64,000 nucleotides of DNA from Mesorhizobium sp. AR10 (GTDB lineage: Bacteria; Pseudomonadota; Alphaproteobacteria; Rhizobiales; Rhizobiaceae). The position numbers were made by a program, and so were the translations under genes. The DNA lies in contig NZ_CP080524.1 in the NCBI RefSeq assembly GCF_024746795.1, positions 5,000,001 to 5,064,000 on the forward strand, in the 5' to 3' direction. Of this stretch, positions 43,247-52,827 are shown piece by piece. The notes under the pieces are model-generated. The model was not told the origin of the DNA. It worked only from the letters and a program-made list of their open reading frames with translations, and did not search any database. Every line of letters starts with the position of its first letter. The stretch's first letter is position 1.

Positions 43247-43650
43247 GGCCATTCTCCGGTTGAGTTGATCTTGTGCATGATGTCGGACGCGCGGCTTTCC
43301 AGAGCCGTTTGTCGGTGATCAAATCCTAGCAGATTGCACGCATCCGGACAATTTATGTTTTAGCGATTCCTAATATCCTGGCGTCAAACGCATGCTCGCC
43401 CCGGGATTGCCATCCGATCGTGAAGAATAAATCCGGCCCTTCCCACAAGAGCCGGCAAAGAGGCACCCGCCGACCTTCTCTTTATGTTGCACTGCGATAG
43501 ATTTGTTGCATTGCGATATCGGCGCACAGGGCCGAGTTTCCGCAATGGGTGGGCTTTCAACGACTACGGCGTTGCGCGTTGCTTCGGCATGCGCGCCGCA
43601 GCAGTTTGATCGGCGCGATCTACGGTCTGCGCCAGGACAAAGGTTCACGA
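43247..43650. other. Intergenic region with the first acyltransferase leader
   Basis: About 400 nt. The left half has no feature I can name. The right part carries the duplicated 40-nt leader (43484-43523) and about 40 nt more of weaker similarity to the region before 45810. A CTAGCAGATTGC-type AT-rich stretch near 43330-43380 may hold the promoter of the exported protein gene. Confidence 0.45.
43484..43523 (+). repeat. Duplicated acyltransferase leader element, copy 1
   Basis: Forty nucleotides identical to 45712-45751. The element holds two direct copies of TTGCAC/TTGCAT followed by TGCGATA, spaced about 20 nt apart, a layout expected for a two-site regulator binding region. Weaker identity continues to about 43563. 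Confidence 0.8.
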
Positions 43651-45630
43651 GTGGCAACATCGTTCCGTCCGGATATCGAAGGCTTGCGTGCGCTGGCGGT
43701 GACGGGCGTCATCGCCTTCCATTTCGGCCTGACCTCGCTGCCCGGCGGCTTCACCGGCGTCGACATCTTCTTCGTCATCTCCGGTTATCTCATCACAAAG
43801 CACCTGCTGGGCGAAATCGGCGAGACTGGACGGCTGAACCTGTGGCGCTTCTACGCCAGGCGCGCCCGGCGGCTGTTGCCGGCGGCGCTGTTCGTCATCC
43901 TCGCCACGCTGGTGGCGGGCTACTTCATCCTGTCGCCGGCCGAACAGTCGCTCTACTCGAAAGGCGCCATGTTCGCGTCGGCCTATATGATCAATCTGTG
44001 GCTGATCCGCTGGTCGTTCGACTATTTCGCCGCGGATGCGACCAACAACCCGTTTATCCATTTCTGGTCGTTGTCGGTGGAGGAGCAGTTCTACCTCGCC
44101 TGGCCGGCGCTGCTGCTTCTCGCGGCCTGGCTGCGCCCGGGCCGGCGCACCGCGATCCTGGTGATCGGCCTGGCCGGCATCGTCTCCTTCGCCGCCTGCG
44201 TCTGGCTGACCGCCGTGGCGCAGCCTTGGGCGTTCTATTTCTCGCCGCTGCGCGCCTGGGAATTCGCCGCCGGTGGCCTGGCAACCATGGCGCCGGCAAA
44301 ATTCTGGCGTGACCGGCCGCTGCTTGCCACCGGACAGGCGTTGATCGGCCTGGCGCTGATCGCCTGGGCCTACCTGATGGTGAGCGAGGAGTCCCCCTTC
44401 CCCGGGGTGATCGCGCTGGTGCCGGTGGTCGGCACGGTGCTGGTGCTGCTCAGCGGCAGCGGTGCCGGCCAAAGCGCGGCGCAGAACCTGCCGAACGCCT
44501 TCCTGTCGCTGCCGCCGATGCAATGGCTGGGCAAGCTTTCCTACTCGCTCTATCTCTGGCACTGGCCGGTCATCGTCTATGCGGCGATGCTGGTGCCTGA
44601 CCTCTCCAGCCTCCAGCGCCTTGCCTGCGCGGCGCTGACGCTGGCGCTGTCGGCCTTCACCTATCGTTTCATCGAGAACCCGATTCGCCGCAATGGCTGG
44701 CTGATGGCGGGAGCGGCCAGGGCCCTGGTGCCGGCCGCGGTGCTGACCGGCGCCGGGGTGATCGCGGCCTATGGCAATGCGCGCTTTGCCGATCACAATT
44801 TCAGCCCCGAGCAACGCAGCATCGCCCAAAGTGCGGCGCAGAATTCCACCGTGCGCGCCAGCAACGTCGACTGCGTGCTCGATTTCGCCACCGTCCAGCC
44901 GAAACCCTGCGTGTTCGGCCCCAGGAACACCGAGCGCTCGGTGGTGCTGTTCGGCGACTCGCATGCCGACCACTGGTCGACGCCACTGATCGCGGCGGCG
45001 GCGAACAACAATTTCCAGGTGGTGACCTACCTCAAATCCTCCTGCCGGGCCTCGCGGGTGACGACCTGGAACTGGCGCATGAAGCGCGACTACACCGAGT
45101 GCGATGAGTGGCGCGCCCAATCGATCAAGGACATCATCGCGCTCCATCCGCAACTGGTGGTGATCTCGGAATTCTCGATGGGCAATGTGATGCGGGAATC
45201 GCCTGACGAATTGAAGCACGCCAACTGGGACGAGGAGTGGCGGGACGGTCTGCGCTGGACGCTGGAGGCGTTCAGCCGGGCCGGCATCAAGGTCGCGGTC
45301 ATCAGGGACGTGCCCTACAATGGCAGCTATGTCGACAAATGCGTGGCGCGCGCGCTGTGGCGCGGGCAGCAGCCGGCGGCGTGCGACACACCGAGGGCGA
45401 CGGCCGCAAATGACGAGATCGCCGCGGTGGAGCGCGACATCGTGCGCGGCACGCCCAACGCCACCTACATCGACATGACCAACAAGTTCTGCGACCAGAC
45501 CACCTGCCACGTGTTCATCGACGGCATGCTGGCCTTCCGCGACCGCCACCATCTGGCGACGCCCTTCGCGCAATCGCTGGAGCCGGCGGTGGAACGGGCG
45601 CTGTTCTCGAGCGCGGTGGCGCAGCGGTGA
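43651..45630 (+). CDS. OafA-type acyltransferase with C-terminal SGNH domain, copy 1
   Basis: 659 residues from a GTG with AAAGG upstream; the same GTG context is used by copy 2. The N-terminal half is an acyltransferase-3 membrane domain of about ten spans: FRPDIEGLRALAVTGVIAFHFG with the catalytic His, GGFTGVDIFFVISGYLITK and FYARRARRLLPA. The C-terminal periplasmic half is an SGNH domain: VVLFGDSHADHW (Ser nucleophile), VISEFSM and DRHHLATPFAQS (Asp-x-x-His). It O-acetylates a surface polysaccharide or lipid A-linked sugar. Its tandem partner starts 180 nt downstream. Confidence 0.92.
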   Translation: MATSFRPDIEGLRALAVTGVIAFHFGLTSLPGGFTGVDIFFVISGYLITKHLLGEIGETGRLNLWRFYARRARRLLPAALFVILATLVAGYFILSPAEQSLYSKGAMFASAYMINLWLIRWSFDYFAADATNNPFIHFWSLSVEEQFYLAWPALLLLAAWLRPGRRTAILVIGLAGIVSFAACVWLTAVAQPWAFYFSPLRAWEFAAGGLATMAPAKFWRDRPLLATGQALIGLALIAWAYLMVSEESPFPGVIALVPVVGTVLVLLSGSGAGQSAAQNLPNAFLSLPPMQWLGKLSYSLYLWHWPVIVYAAMLVPDLSSLQRLACAALTLALSAFTYRFIENPIRRNGWLMAGAARALVPAAVLTGAGVIAAYGNARFADHNFSPEQRSIAQSAAQNSTVRASNVDCVLDFATVQPKPCVFGPRNTERSVVLFGDSHADHWSTPLIAAAANNNFQVVTYLKSSCRASRVTTWNWRMKRDYTECDEWRAQSIKDIIALHPQLVVISEFSMGNVMRESPDELKHANWDEEWRDGLRWTLEAFSRAGIKVAVIRDVPYNGSYVDKCVARALWRGQQPAACDTPRATAANDEIAAVERDIVRGTPNATYIDMTNKFCDQTTCHVFIDGMLAFRDRHHLATPFAQSLEPAVERALFSSAVAQR

Positions 45631-45711
45631 CCTAGGCGGGGGACAAGCAATCTCCCCCCTTGTGGGTCCCTTGTGGGGGAGATTGGCAGCTTCCCGCGCC
45701 CAATTCCACTA

Positions 45712-45751
45712 ATGTTGCACTGCGATAGATTTGTTGCATTGCGATATCGGC
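45712..45751 (+). repeat. Duplicated acyltransferase leader element, copy 2
   Basis: Identical over 40 nt to 43484-43523 and placed at about the same distance from the GTG start of the second acyltransferase. A short relic of the palindromic repeat (atctccccccttgtggg...) lies just before it, at 45652-45680. Confidence 0.8.
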
Positions 45752-45809
45752 TTATACGGTCGAGTCTGCGCATGGGTAGGCTTTCAACGAACTACACGAG
45801 GTTTTCATC

Positions 45810-47759
45810 GTGTCAGCATCGTTCCGTCCGGATATCGAAAGCTTGCGTGCGCTGGCGGTGTCGGGCGTCGTCGCCTTTCATTTCGGCCTGACCGGCCTGC
45901 CCGGCGGCTTTGTCGGCGTCGACATCTTCTTCGTCATCTCCGGCTATCTCATCACAAAGCATCTTGTGAGCGAGATCGCAGAGACCGGCCGGCTGGACCT
46001 GTGGCGCTTCTACGCCAGTCGCGCCCGGCGGCTGTTGCCCGCGTCGCTGTTCGTCATCCTCGCCACGCTGGTGGCCGGCGCCTTCATCCTGTCGCCGGAG
46101 GAACAGTCGCTCTATTCCAAGGGCGCCATGTTCGCCTCGGCCTATGCGATCAATCTGTGGCTGATCCGCTGGTCGTTCGACTATTTCGCCGCGGACGCGA
46201 CCAGCAACCCGTTCATCCATTTCTGGTCGCTGTCGGTGGAGGAGCAGTTCTACCTTGCCTGGCCGGCGCTGCTCTTGCTGGCGGCATGGCTGCGCCCGGG
46301 CAAGCGCATGGCGATGCTGGTGATCGGCGTTGCCGGCCTGGTCTCCTTCGCCGTCTGCGCCTGGCTGACCACCGTGGCGCAGCCCTGGGCCTTCTATTTC
46401 TCGCCGCTGCGCGCCTGGGAATTCGCCGCCGGTGGCCTGGCCACCATGGTGCCGCAAAGATTCTGGCAAGAACGCCCACGGTTCGGCGCGCCACTGGCAT
46501 GGCTCGGCCTGGCGCTGATCGGCGCCGCCTATCTGAGCTTTACCGAGGAGGCGCCCTTCCCCGGCTTCATGGCGCTGGTGCCGGTGGCCGGCACCGTGCT
46601 GTTGCTGCTGGCGGGGGCGGGCGAGAACAATGGGGCCAGCAATGGCCTCAGTGCCGTCCTGGCGCTGCCGCCCCTGCAATGGGTCGGCAAGCTTTCCTAC
46701 TCGCTCTATCTCTGGCACTGGCCGGTCATCGTCTATGCGACGATGCTGGTGCCCGACCTTTCCGGGCCGGAGCGGCTTGCCTGCCTGGCGCTGACGCTGG
46801 CGCTGTCGATCTTCACCTACCATTTCATCGAGAACCCGATCCGCCGCAACAATTGGCTGATGGCCAATGCGGCGCGGGCGCTGGTGCCGGCCGTCCTCCT
46901 CACCGGCACCAGCGTCGCTGCCACCTACGCCAATGCGCGGCTGGCCGTGCATGATCTCGACGCGCAGCAGCGCTTCGTTGCCGAAAGTGCCGCCAGACCT
47001 TCCACCGTGCGCCGGGCCGGCTGCGTCCTCAGCTACGCGACCGTGAAGCCGAAGCCCTGCGTGTTCGGCGCCAGGCACGCTGAACGGTCGATCGCGCTGT
47101 TCGGCGATTCGCATGCCGACCACTGGTCGACGCCGCTGATCGAGGCGGCGCAGAAGAACAATTATCGCGTCGTCACCTGGCTCAAATCCTCCTGCCGGGC
47201 CTCGCGTCTGACGGTCTACGTGACCCAGCTGAAGCGCGACTACACCGAGTGCGATCAATGGCGCGATCAATCGATCAAGGAGATCATCGCCGCGCGGCCG
47301 AGCCTGGTGGTGATCTCCGAGATCGCGCTGGCGAGCTCGCGCAAGATGGCGATCGGCATGCAGGTGCCCGACAGCCAGGACGCGGACTGGCGGGCCGGCC
47401 TGCGCTCCACCCTGGAGGCGTTCAGCAAGGCCGGGCTGAAGGTCGCCTTCATCCGCGACGTGCCCTTCAACGACGAGCATGTCGACACCTGCGTGGCGCG
47501 CGCGCTGTGGCAGGGACAGGCGCCGTCGCTGTGCGACCAGACGCGGGCCTACGCCGCCAACGACGCCACCGCCGCGGTGGAACGCGACATCGTGCTCGGC
47601 GTTCCCGGCGCCAGCTACATCGACATGACCAATTTGTTCTGCGACGCCCGGACCTGCCACGTCTTCATCGGCGGCAAGCTCGCCTACCGCGACCGCCACC
47701 ATCTGGCGACACCGTTTGCGGAATCGCTGGAGCCGGCGGTGGAACGGGCGCTCTTTTAG
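45810..47759 (+). CDS. OafA-type acyltransferase with C-terminal SGNH domain, copy 2
   Basis: 649 residues, starting at a GTG with GAGG upstream. It is roughly three quarters identical to copy 1 over the full length, with the same membrane and SGNH motifs: FRPDIESLRALAVSGVVAFHFG, IALFGDSHADHWSTPL and YRDRHHLATPFAES. Differences concentrate in the periplasmic SGNH part (for example RLTVYVTQLKRDYTECDQ and SSRKMAIGMQVPDSQD), which suggests another acyl acceptor. It arose by tandem duplication with its leader. Confidence 0.92.
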   Translation: MSASFRPDIESLRALAVSGVVAFHFGLTGLPGGFVGVDIFFVISGYLITKHLVSEIAETGRLDLWRFYASRARRLLPASLFVILATLVAGAFILSPEEQSLYSKGAMFASAYAINLWLIRWSFDYFAADATSNPFIHFWSLSVEEQFYLAWPALLLLAAWLRPGKRMAMLVIGVAGLVSFAVCAWLTTVAQPWAFYFSPLRAWEFAAGGLATMVPQRFWQERPRFGAPLAWLGLALIGAAYLSFTEEAPFPGFMALVPVAGTVLLLLAGAGENNGASNGLSAVLALPPLQWVGKLSYSLYLWHWPVIVYATMLVPDLSGPERLACLALTLALSIFTYHFIENPIRRNNWLMANAARALVPAVLLTGTSVAATYANARLAVHDLDAQQRFVAESAARPSTVRRAGCVLSYATVKPKPCVFGARHAERSIALFGDSHADHWSTPLIEAAQKNNYRVVTWLKSSCRASRLTVYVTQLKRDYTECDQWRDQSIKEIIAARPSLVVISEIALASSRKMAIGMQVPDSQDADWRAGLRSTLEAFSKAGLKVAFIRDVPFNDEHVDTCVARALWQGQAPSLCDQTRAYAANDATAAVERDIVLGVPGASYIDMTNLFCDARTCHVFIGGKLAYRDRHHLATPFAESLEPAVERALF

Positions 47760-47795
47760 GGGCGTTGAGATGAGACAGCGGGGGCGCTGGCGGCC

Positions 47796-47898
47796 TGACC
47801 TTTCTCTTCGAGGGAGAGGTCACATTGCCCCGATCCGTCCCCTCCCGGATCGGGCAAATGCGGGTGAGAGGGGCCCCGGGCGGGAGCACCTCTCACCC
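47796..47898. repeat. Hairpin-rich intergenic repeat after the acyltransferases
   Basis: It contains gacctttctc/gagggagaggtc near 47796-47820, a strong hairpin TGCCCcGATCCG/CGGATCGGGCA at 47826-47857, and gggtgagagg/cctctcaccc at 47863-47898. Mosaic repeats of this type lie between genes in related genomes. It also separates the acyltransferase from the convergent transglutaminase gene and may end both transcripts. Confidence 0.65.
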
Positions 47899-47954
47899 GG
47901 CTCCAGCCGCCAATGATTGTTGCGGACGCCCGGAAACCCACGCCGAGGGAGCCC

Positions 47955-48836
47955 CTATGCGCCGGTTTCCTTCGCCACCTTGACCTCGACGGTCATCCCC
48001 AGAAAACTCGCGGCGCTTCCGGAGTAGCTTCCGGAAAGCGGTATGGCTTGCTGGGGATGCCTGGCCACGGCAACCCGGATCAGGTCCCGGTTGCCGACGA
48101 TGCCATTGGTGGGATCGAACTCAACCCAGCCCGCGCCTGGCAAGTAGACCTGGCACCAGGCATGGGTCGAGCCGCCGCCGCGCACCGAGGCACTGTCGCG
48201 GCTCGGCACATAGACATAGCCGGTGACGAAGCGGGCGGCGAAGCCGAGCGAGCGAACCGCCTCCATCATGAAAAGCGCAAAGTCCCGGCACGTGCCCTTG
48301 CGCAGATGCAAGGTCATGACAGGCGGCTGCGTGCCGGTTTCGACCCGGCGGGAATAGACGAAACTCTCGTGGATGGCGTAGCAAAGCGTCATCAGCAATG
48401 TGCCGGTCTCGGTGTTTCCCGCCGCACTGACGAACTGCCGCGCCCATTTGCCGACCTCGTCGCCATCGTCGAGATGATGGCGCTCCATGGTCTGCGCGAG
48501 GTCGGCCGCCTCGTCGGGATCGTAGGAGAACGGATAGTTCAGCGCCGCCTCGTCGATGCGGAATTCAGGCGCATGCTGCGGCGTGTGGTCGAGCCGGATG
48601 TCCGTTTCAAAACGCAATTCCCTGGCGGAATGCTCGAAATCGATCACCGCAACGCAATTGCCAAAAACGTCATGGATCCAGCGAACCTCCTGCGGCGCGG
48701 GGTCCACGGACAAAGCGTGGTCCAGCAGCCGCTGGTCGAAACTGTCGCGCGGCCTGAACATCAGCCGGTGCTCGCCAAAGCTCACGGGCTGGCTGTAGCG
48801 ATAGACGGTGGTGTGCTTGACTGAAAAGATGGGCAT
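47955..48836 (-). CDS. Transglutaminase-like cysteine protease family protein
   Basis: 293 residues. The N-terminal 80 residues are the bacterial transglutaminase-like N domain (FSVKHTTVYRYSQPVSFGEHRLMFRPRDSFDQRLLDH). The core holds the catalytic triad: Cys in KGTCRDFALFMMEAVRSLG, His in GGGSTHAWCQVYLPGAGW and Asp in VEFDPTNGIVGN. Such proteins cleave or crosslink peptides in the cytoplasm; the substrate is unknown. The start is the ATG at 48836. It lies between the second acyltransferase and the remnant of a third, so it was probably inserted into or retained within a decaying array. Confidence 0.9.
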   Translation of the reverse strand: MPIFSVKHTTVYRYSQPVSFGEHRLMFRPRDSFDQRLLDHALSVDPAPQEVRWIHDVFGNCVAVIDFEHSARELRFETDIRLDHTPQHAPEFRIDEAALNYPFSYDPDEAADLAQTMERHHLDDGDEVGKWARQFVSAAGNTETGTLLMTLCYAIHESFVYSRRVETGTQPPVMTLHLRKGTCRDFALFMMEAVRSLGFAARFVTGYVYVPSRDSASVRGGGSTHAWCQVYLPGAGWVEFDPTNGIVGNRDLIRVAVARHPQQAIPLSGSYSGSAASFLGMTVEVKVAKETGA

Positions 48837-48978
48837 CGGCTTCCGTCGGCGAATTGGCCTGGGGCGCGATCATATCGTGTTTTGCATCCGATGGGGGCTA
48901 CTGGAGCCTGCCCGAACTGCTTCCGCTACAGGCGACCTTTCGCGGGCGCAAAGGGGCAGCGCCTCGCCCTCCCGTCAC

Positions 48979-49161
48979 GACGCCGCAGTGGAGCGCGACA
49001 TCGCGCGCGCCGTTCCCAACGCCAGTTAAATGACGGACCGCTTCTGCGACGACCTCCATGTCTTCATCGGCGGCAGCTACCGCCACCATCTGGCTACGCC
49101 GTTCGCGGAGATGCCGGAGCCGGCGGTGGAACGGGCGGTTCTGAAAGAGATGGGGAGATAG
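48979..49161 (+). pseudogene. 3' remnant of a third OafA/SGNH acyltransferase copy
   Basis: Translation in one frame gives DAAVERDIARAVPNAS, a stop, then MTDRFCDDLHVFIGG, YRHHLATPFAEMPEPAVERA and a final stop. This matches the C-terminus of the two intact copies (AAVERDIVRG...DMTNKFCD...HVFI...RHHLATPFA...EPAVERA). A few codons around the stop (the YID of 'TYIDMT') are lost. Weak similarity may extend upstream to about 48940. The rest of the gene is missing, so it cannot make an enzyme. Confidence 0.8.
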
Positions 49162-49366
49162 CGGGCGTCGAGGGGGCGTCAAATGACCCATAGCTGACTT
49201 TGGGTGAACGCCGCTTCGGCATCGCTGGCCCAGATCGTGCGATATGGAAAATCTGATGACGGACCCGTGGCAAATTGGACTCGGTCCCGGCTTTATTTGG
49301 GGGCAAATTGAGGTTTGCTGGCATTAATCCTTCGGCAACCATAGCGAATCTCGTAGCGTCCCATTC

Positions 49367-50437
49367 ATGGACTTTGCCGGGCTTCTCAATGCCTGCCCGC
49401 CATCACGGGTGCTTTTTGCTCCAATTCGAGGAGCCAGACTATTTGGCATTCGCGCGGCGTCGATCCTGAAAGCGGTAGGTCTGGCGTCAGTTCTGGCGTT
49501 TGGCAGTTGCGCCCAACCGCCGCCACTCGTGAATCCGTCAGGAACGAGCCTGGTCTCGACCCAAGCAGCATTCGCATTTCCGGCACCAGGCGGCCCAGCC
49601 ATCACTGCAGTGGTCGAACGACGGTTCGCCAATGCCACACAGCAGGACATCTTGCTGGCGACTTCGGCGCGCACGCCGGGCCAGAACATGTTGCGGGTTC
49701 AATTTTTCGGACCAGTAGACAGTTCCATAGCGGGTGAGAGCCGGCTTCGCGAAGGCTACCTTCCCCTCGGCGACGTTGGCTCGGAAATGCGGCAAGTATT
49801 GCCGGGTATCCGAATGGTACGGTCGCCTTATTACGTTCAGAACAAATATGGACCCTTCGGCTATGCGGCGGGTCGTTCCGCATCGGGCGACACCTGTCTC
49901 TACGGCTGGCAACGCATCAGTTCCACCGGCATCACCCAGACTTGGGTTGGCAACAAAGGATCTATCCAGGTGCGCCTGCGCCTCTGCGACCAGAGCGCTT
50001 CTGAGCAAAGACTTCTCGATGTCATGTACGGCTATACCATTACCTCGTACTTCAAAACGCGCAACTGGAACCCGTACGGCGAACCCGCCGCGCCCGATCC
50101 GTCACTGGGCAAACTTGGGCAGCCCATCTATCCGGTCGGTGTGTCGCGCTTCGAAACGGTAACCACGCCGCCTGCAACACGGCCACCCCGTCGTGTTCGC
50201 AGCACGCAACGGCAAGCTTCGACCGAGCCGTTACCGGCGCCCGAGTTGCCCGTGGCGATGGGTCCGATCGTGCCGCCGCCGCCGGGATCGAAGAGTGCCG
50301 ATTCCGCGCTGCCGGCTGCCATGGCCCCTGTACCTGCGACAACGACTCTTCCTACGGACGCCGGGGCCAAGCGCACAGTGCCGATTGTTCCGCCGCCACC
50401 TTGCGTCCCCAGTGATGCGACAGGCAGCTGCAATTGA
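49367..50437 (+). CDS. bcsN: Cellulose biosynthesis protein BcsN
   Basis: 356 residues. An N-terminal segment ends in a lipoprotein-like site (ILKAVGLASVLAFGSC), so the mature protein is probably a periplasmic lipoprotein. The core matches BcsN: VERRFANATQQDILLATSARTPGQNML, YGPFGYAAGRSASGDTCLYGWQRI and VRLRLCDQSASEQRLLDVMYGYTI. The last 90 residues are Pro-rich with PIVPPPP repeated. BcsN is restricted to alphaproteobacterial cellulose operons and its role is not defined. It precedes bcsA by 194 nt on the same strand. Confidence 0.88.
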   Translation: MDFAGLLNACPPSRVLFAPIRGARLFGIRAASILKAVGLASVLAFGSCAQPPPLVNPSGTSLVSTQAAFAFPAPGGPAITAVVERRFANATQQDILLATSARTPGQNMLRVQFFGPVDSSIAGESRLREGYLPLGDVGSEMRQVLPGIRMVRSPYYVQNKYGPFGYAAGRSASGDTCLYGWQRISSTGITQTWVGNKGSIQVRLRLCDQSASEQRLLDVMYGYTITSYFKTRNWNPYGEPAAPDPSLGKLGQPIYPVGVSRFETVTTPPATRPPRRVRSTQRQASTEPLPAPELPVAMGPIVPPPPGSKSADSALPAAMAPVPATTTLPTDAGAKRTVPIVPPPPCVPSDATGSCN

Positions 50438-50631
50438 TGCCGTAAACCATTCGTTAACCGTCAGCATGAGTAGGTGTCGGACAGGAAGCCGATATCAACC
50501 GTTGCGCGTTCCAGTGTGTTGCCTGCCCGGTGGTGAGGCGCTCCATCGAAGGAAGCGCACCCGGTTCGCAGTCGGTGGCGAAATGCGATCGACCGGTGGC
50601 CGGCAGGCGTCCGAAGACAAAGGCGCATTGA
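50438..50631. promoter_or_regulatory. Gap before bcsA, probable promoter or leader
   Basis: No gene. The stretch begins right after the bcsN stop and includes gttaacc near 50454-50460. No consensus promoter, c-di-GMP riboswitch or strong terminator could be recognised. Confidence 0.4.
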
Positions 50632-52827
50632 ATGCAGAAATTCTTGACCATCGTGCAATGGGCGTTTGCGTCCATATGCGTGATAACGATGGTGACGCTG
50701 CCCATCAGCCTGGAAACCCAGCTGGTTGCCGGCATGTGCGTGCTCTTTGCGATGATGGTGCTCAAGCTGATCCGGCCCGATGGCATTTGGCGTCTGGTGG
50801 CCCTTGCCTTCGGCACCGCCATCGTAATGCGCTATGTGTACTGGCGCACGACAAGCACGCTACCGCCGGTCAACCAGCTGGAAAACTTCATTCCCGGCTT
50901 TCTGCTTTACCTGGCGGAAATGTACAGCGTGATGATGTTGGCGCTCAGCCTTTTCGTGGTTGCCCTTCCACTGGCGCCGCGTCCTTCACGCGCAAATTCC
51001 AATGACCGTCTACCTTCCGTCGACGTCTTCATTCCCACCTACAATGAAGATCCCGAGCTGTTAGCCAACACGATGGCTGCAGCCAAGGGCATGGACTATC
51101 CGGCCGACAGGCTGCACGTCTGGCTCCTTGATGATGGCGGCACTGTTCAAAAGCGCAATGCGGACAAGATCGGCGACGCCAACAATGCCGAGCGGCGATA
51201 CGCCCAACTGCAGAAATTGAGCGCCGAGATGGGCGTGACCTATCTGACTCGCGATCGCAACGAGCACGCCAAGGCCGGCAATCTCAACAATGGTCTCGCA
51301 CAGTCGACGGGCGAGCTTGTCGCGGTGTTCGATGCTGACCATGCGCCGGCGCGTGATTTTCTCAAGGAAACCGTTGGTTATTTCGACGAGGACCCCAAGC
51401 TTTTTCTCGTCCAGACGCCGCACTTCTTTCTGAATCCCGATCCTGTCGAGCGAAACCTGCGAACCTTTGAAAATATGCCGTCGGAGAACGAGATGTTCTA
51501 CGGCATCATCCAGCGCGGTCTCGACAAATGGAACGCCGCGTTTTTCTGCGGATCTGCCGCGGTGCTGCGTCGCGCAGCCCTTTTGGAAACACAGGGCTTC
51601 AGCGGCGTCAGCATTACCGAGGACTGCGAGACGGCTATCGAGCTTCATGCACGCGGATGGCACAGTGTCTATGTCGACAAGCCACTGATCGCGGGATTGC
51701 AGCCGGCAACCTTCGCCAGTTTCATAGGTCAGAGGAGCCGCTGGGCGCAGGGCATGATGCAGATCCTGCGTTTTCGATTCCCCCTCTTCAAGCGCGGGCT
51801 CTCGATACCGCAACGTCTCTGCTACATGTCGTCGACGCTGTTCTGGCTGTTTCCCTTCCCGCGCACGATCTTTCTGGTCGCGCCGCTGTTCTATCTGTTT
51901 TTCGATCTACAGATATTTACCGCCTCCGGCGGCGAGTTCATGGCCTACACGCTCACTTACATGATCGTGAACCTGATGATGCAGAACTACCTCTATGGCG
52001 CGTTCCGCTGGCCATGGGTCTCCGAGCTCTACGAGTATGTGCAGACGGTCCATCTTCTTCCCGCCGTGATTTCCGTGATTCTCAACCCGAGCAAGCCGAC
52101 GTTCAAGGTCACCGCCAAGGACGAATCGATCGCGACAAGTCGGCTTTCGGAAATCGGCAAGCCGTTCTTCGCCATCTTCGGCATCCTGCTCGTTGGCGTG
52201 GCGATGACTGTCTACAAGGTCTATGCAGAGCCGTTCAAAGCCGATGTGACGCTCGTCGTAGGGGGCTGGAACCTGCTCAACCTGATTATCGCCGGTTGCG
52301 CGCTCGGCGTCGTGTCCGAGCGCGGAGAGCGTACCGCCACGCGACGGGTGAAGGTCAGCCGCCGCTGCGATTTTCAGGTCTCCGGCAAATGGCTTCAGGG
52401 TACTATCGAAAATGTGTCGGCCAACGGCGCTAGGGTCTTGGTATTCGGTGGGGACATGGAGGAGTTGGCAAAGGACGCCAAGGCGGGCATTCGCTTCAAG
52501 CTGTTCGCCGACGGCACTGAAGCCGTGTTGCCCGTTACAATCCGAAACTTCGAACGGACGACAGACAGCATTGCGGTCGGCTGTCTCTACATGCCAACGG
52601 AAGCCGTGCACCATCGGCTCGTGGCCGATCTAATCTTCGCGAACTCCAAGCAGTGGGAACAGTTCCAGCTTTCGCGCAGAGGAAACCCGGGCTTGCTGCG
52701 GGGGACATTCTGGTTCCTGCGGCTGGCGATCTTTCAGACCTCCCGGGGTCTGGTCTACTTCTGGCGTGACATCCGCGGCCGCTCTGGCGCCGAGCCCCTG
52801 GGAAAGCTCGCGGAGAAGCGGCAATGA
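50632..52827 (+). CDS. bcsA: Cellulose synthase catalytic subunit (UDP-forming)
   Basis: 731 residues in the inner membrane. It polymerises UDP-glucose into beta-1,4-glucan and extrudes it. Glycosyltransferase family 2 motifs are all present: VDVFIPTYNEDPELL, WLLDDGGTVQKRN, VFDADHAPARDF, GVSITEDCETAIEL (base Asp) and GQRSRWAQGMMQ (QxxRW). About eight membrane spans flank this domain. The C-terminal PilZ domain has the R-rich TATRRVKVSRRCDFQV and NVSANGARV, so c-di-GMP should activate it. The stop overlaps the bcsB start (ATGA). Confidence 0.96.
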   Translation: MQKFLTIVQWAFASICVITMVTLPISLETQLVAGMCVLFAMMVLKLIRPDGIWRLVALAFGTAIVMRYVYWRTTSTLPPVNQLENFIPGFLLYLAEMYSVMMLALSLFVVALPLAPRPSRANSNDRLPSVDVFIPTYNEDPELLANTMAAAKGMDYPADRLHVWLLDDGGTVQKRNADKIGDANNAERRYAQLQKLSAEMGVTYLTRDRNEHAKAGNLNNGLAQSTGELVAVFDADHAPARDFLKETVGYFDEDPKLFLVQTPHFFLNPDPVERNLRTFENMPSENEMFYGIIQRGLDKWNAAFFCGSAAVLRRAALLETQGFSGVSITEDCETAIELHARGWHSVYVDKPLIAGLQPATFASFIGQRSRWAQGMMQILRFRFPLFKRGLSIPQRLCYMSSTLFWLFPFPRTIFLVAPLFYLFFDLQIFTASGGEFMAYTLTYMIVNLMMQNYLYGAFRWPWVSELYEYVQTVHLLPAVISVILNPSKPTFKVTAKDESIATSRLSEIGKPFFAIFGILLVGVAMTVYKVYAEPFKADVTLVVGGWNLLNLIIAGCALGVVSERGERTATRRVKVSRRCDFQVSGKWLQGTIENVSANGARVLVFGGDMEELAKDAKAGIRFKLFADGTEAVLPVTIRNFERTTDSIAVGCLYMPTEAVHHRLVADLIFANSKQWEQFQLSRRGNPGLLRGTFWFLRLAIFQTSRGLVYFWRDIRGRSGAEPLGKLAEKRQ

